Shown in pieces: positions 6,902 through 7,929 of a stretch of DNA of 7,929 nucleotides (position 1 is its first letter; each line of letters begins with the position of its first letter). A model generated the notes under the pieces. The model did no database searches, was not told the DNA's origin, and saw only the letters and a program-made list of their open reading frames with translations. Both the position numbers and the translations under genes were made by a program. The stretch comes from Pseudomonadota bacterium. Lineage in GTDB: Bacteria > Myxococcota > UBA9042 > PHBI01. Location: NCBI GenBank assembly GCA_005772945.1, contig SXIE01000182.1:1-7929 (forward strand), in the 5' to 3' direction.

Positions 6902-6916
6902 GGCGACCTGATCGCC
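6902..6916 (-). other. Small hairpin just after the Spy-like gene
   Basis: GGCGA (6902-6906) and TCGCC (6912-6916) form a perfect 5-bp stem with a 5-base loop, 7 bases past the stop codon of the Spy-like gene on the minus strand. No T run follows, so it is not a convincing intrinsic terminator. The rest of the gap 6813-6923 should contain the promoter of the three-gene cluster if that cluster is not read through from upstream. I could not identify a credible -35/-10 pair there. Confidence 0.2.
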
Positions 6917-6923
6917 CCCTTGC

Positions 6924-7610
6924 TCAGAGCTCGTCGCCCGGCCCTTCGTCCGCGCCATCGTCGGCGCCGTCGTCATCGCCAGCGCCGGGGCCCATGCGAC
7001 CGCCGGGACCGGGACCGAAGCCGGGCCGATTTTGCCCGCCGGGTCCGGGCCCAAAGCCGCCGCCGTCCTCGGGGCCGCCGCCCTGACCGCGCAGTCCGTG
7101 ACGCCCACCACCGTGATGGCGACCGCCCTGGAAGCGGTGCCGCTGCTGCTCGAAGCGCGCCTTCTTCATGGTGAGGAGGAGCTTGGCCGCCTCCCTCGGG
7201 GTGACGATGCGCGCGACCTCGGCCTGCTGCTGGTCGCGCAGCGCGCGCAGCTTGTCCTGCGCCGCCTTCAGCTGGGCAAACGCGGCGTTGTAGGCTTGGT
7301 CATCGCTGGCGTTGCTGTCGACGAGGCCGCGCAAGGTGCGCATGGTCTGGCGCACGGTCTTGCGGAGCGCACGGCGCTCGGGCTGGTAGCGCTCGAAGAT
7401 CGCCTCGATCTTCTGCGCGCGCGCTTCGTCGAGGCCGACGCGCTCGCGCAGGACCCGCCCGCGCAGCGCCTTCACGCGCGCGATCTGCTCGGGCCGCGGG
7501 CCGCCGCCGGGAGGCGCTGCGACCGCCGTCTGGACCTCTGCGAGCGAGGCGCCGAGCGCCGTCGACGCCATGAGTGCCGCCATCCACCAGGTTCCGAGTC
7601 GTCCTTTCAT
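6924..7610 (-). CDS. Spy/CpxP-like periplasmic protein
   Basis: The protein has 228 residues from ATG 7610, chosen because AAGGAG sits 7 bases upstream and because it gives a normal Sec signal peptide (residues 1-32, basic start MKGR, hydrophobic WWMAALMA, ending AVAA). An alternative ATG at 7658 is discussed under findings. Residues about 40-160 are strongly helical and rich in Arg, Lys, Gln and Ala, and include VTPREA (136-141), a variant of the LTPxQ-type motif of the Spy/CpxP and metal-resistance (Metal_resist) families. Those proteins act in the periplasm as chaperones or metal/stress sensors. The tail (161-228) is unusual: a His/Gly-rich part (RHHGGGRHG), a duplicated 12-residue Gly/Pro unit, and an acidic end (DDDGADDGADEG). 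The His and Asp clusters could bind metal ions, which is an inference. It is probably co-transcribed with the upstream partial gene, 47 bases away. Confidence 0.85.
   Translation of the reverse strand: MKGRLGTWWMAALMASTALGASLAEVQTAVAAPPGGGPRPEQIARVKALRGRVLRERVGLDEARAQKIEAIFERYQPERRALRKTVRQTMRTLRGLVDSNASDDQAYNAAFAQLKAAQDKLRALRDQQQAEVARIVTPREAAKLLLTMKKARFEQQRHRFQGGRHHGGGRHGLRGQGGGPEDGGGFGPGPGGQNRPGFGPGPGGRMGPGAGDDDGADDGADEGPGDEL
6987..7058 (-). repeat. Tandem 36-bp repeat coding a 12-residue Gly/Pro unit
   Basis: Two adjacent 36-base units in the Spy-like gene encode GFGPGPGGQNRP and GFGPGPGGRMGP. Eight consecutive residues are identical. The repeat belongs to the low-complexity C-terminal tail and probably arose by in-frame duplication. 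Copy number may vary between strains without disrupting the frame. Confidence 0.75.
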
Positions 7611-7617
7611 CGTCGTT

Positions 7618-7623
7618 CTCCTT
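7618..7623 (-). promoter_or_regulatory. Ribosome-binding site of the Spy-like gene
   Basis: On the minus strand AAGGAG lies 7 bases upstream of ATG 7610, a near-perfect Shine-Dalgarno site that fixes the start. Its first bases overlap the end of the CAAG repeat tract, so slippage there could change the distance from upstream signals but not the spacing to the ATG. Confidence 0.75.
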
Positions 7624-7652
7624 GCTTGCTTACGTGCGTGCGTGCGTGCGTG
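7621..7652. repeat. Tetranucleotide repeats upstream of the Spy-like gene
   Basis: The plus strand has five perfect CGTG units (7633-7652) preceded by about two and a half CTTG units (7621-7630). They fill most of the 47-base gap between the partial upstream gene and the Spy-like start. On the minus strand they read as CACG repeats then CAAG repeats running into the Shine-Dalgarno site. Such simple tetranucleotide tracts are prone to slipped-strand changes, although five copies is short. Confidence 0.85.
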
Positions 7653-7657
7653 GCTCA

Positions 7658-7929
7658 TCAACTTCCCAGGACGGCTTCATAGCCGGCCTGCATCGCGTCC
7701 AGGTCGTCCGGGTCGTCGCCGTCGAGGTCCGGCACGGGGTCGAGCCCGAGCTCGTCCTCCTCGTCCCAGTCCGCTTCCAGCGCGAGCGCGGTGTCGTCGA
7801 GCGCCCACGGCTGCGCCGTTGGATCGGGCGTCGTAGGCGGGTCGGGCCGCTCGCCGCCCGCGACCGGAACAGCCACGGGCCCGGCGTCCGGCGCGCCACC
7901 CGTCGCGAGCGCCACGGCGGCCGCGGCCC
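7658..7929 (-). CDS. C-terminal end of an acidic protein, 5' partial
   Basis: The minus-strand frame is open to the window edge and ends at TGA 7658-7660. A GTG at 7915 exists, but the frame continues upstream without a stop, so I treat this as the last 90 residues of a longer protein. The visible part starts with an Ala/Val-rich stretch that could be the end of a membrane segment. A Pro-rich stretch follows (PDPPTTPDPTAQP), then a strongly acidic tail (EADWDEEDELG, DLDGDDPDDLD). No catalytic motif is visible. Spy-like genes are often preceded by an ECF sigma factor and its membrane anti-sigma factor. The position and the possible membrane segment would suit an anti-sigma C-terminus, but this is only a guess from context. 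The stop overlaps an ATG at 7658-7656 by one base (TGATG). Confidence 0.6.
   Translation of the reverse strand, partial: AAAAVALATGGAPDAGPVAVPVAGGERPDPPTTPDPTAQPWALDDTALALEADWDEEDELGLDPVPDLDGDDPDDLDAMQAGYEAVLGS

Noticed and set aside
5664..6911. Open frame of 415 codons on the plus strand, antisense to the SUMF1 lipoprotein
   Set aside because: Low-complexity Arg/Gly/Ala/Val composition with no motif. The minus strand carries an unmistakable SUMF1 domain.
7633..7652. Five-copy repeat considered as a CRISPR-like or integration-site repeat
   Set aside because: The unit is only 4 bases with no spacers and no neighbouring integrase or cas gene, so it is a simple microsatellite.

Overview
The window is very GC-rich with strong G/C bias in codon third positions. 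It encodes secreted and surface proteins of kinds common in Myxococcota (the former delta-proteobacteria): tandem Kazal-like cysteine modules, a lipoprotein with an acidic Thr/Asp/Ala linker and CxDGxxC repeats ahead of a SUMF1-type domain, and a Spy/CpxP-like periplasmic protein. A member of Myxococcota or a close relative is the best guess. This is inferred from protein style, not from a marker gene. I see no rRNA, tRNA, CRISPR array, transposase or phage gene.

Layout. (1) 1-504, plus strand: the 3' end of a cysteine-rich protein with two Kazal-like modules. (2) 505-857: a 353-base gap with a weak possible promoter and a cluster of overlapping inverted repeats (700-765), including a terminator-like hairpin with six T residues. 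(3) 858-1361, plus: a small, unrecognised predicted lipoprotein. (4) 1362-1450: a short convergent gap. (5) 1451-6812, minus: three genes joined by 4-base stop/start overlaps. In transcription order they are a SUMF1-domain lipoprotein, a 990-residue multidomain alpha/beta hydrolase, and a stand-alone APH-like protein of the COG2187 type whose catalytic Asp is replaced by Gly. (6) 6924-7610, minus: a Spy/CpxP-like periplasmic protein with a Gly/His/Pro and acidic tail. (7) 7658-7929, minus: the C-terminal end of an acidic protein that runs out of the window. A tetranucleotide repeat lies between (6) and (7).

How they may work together. The three overlapping minus-strand genes are almost certainly co-translated, so the lipoprotein, the hydrolase and the degenerate kinase-fold protein probably share a process. 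Two of the three lack residues needed for their family's classical chemistry: the SUMF1 domain lacks the formylglycine-generating cysteines, and the APH-like protein lacks its catalytic base. Only the hydrolase keeps a plausible catalytic triad. The Spy-like gene and its upstream neighbour form a second minus-strand unit, plausibly an envelope-stress or metal-response module, although no sigma factor or regulator lies inside the window.
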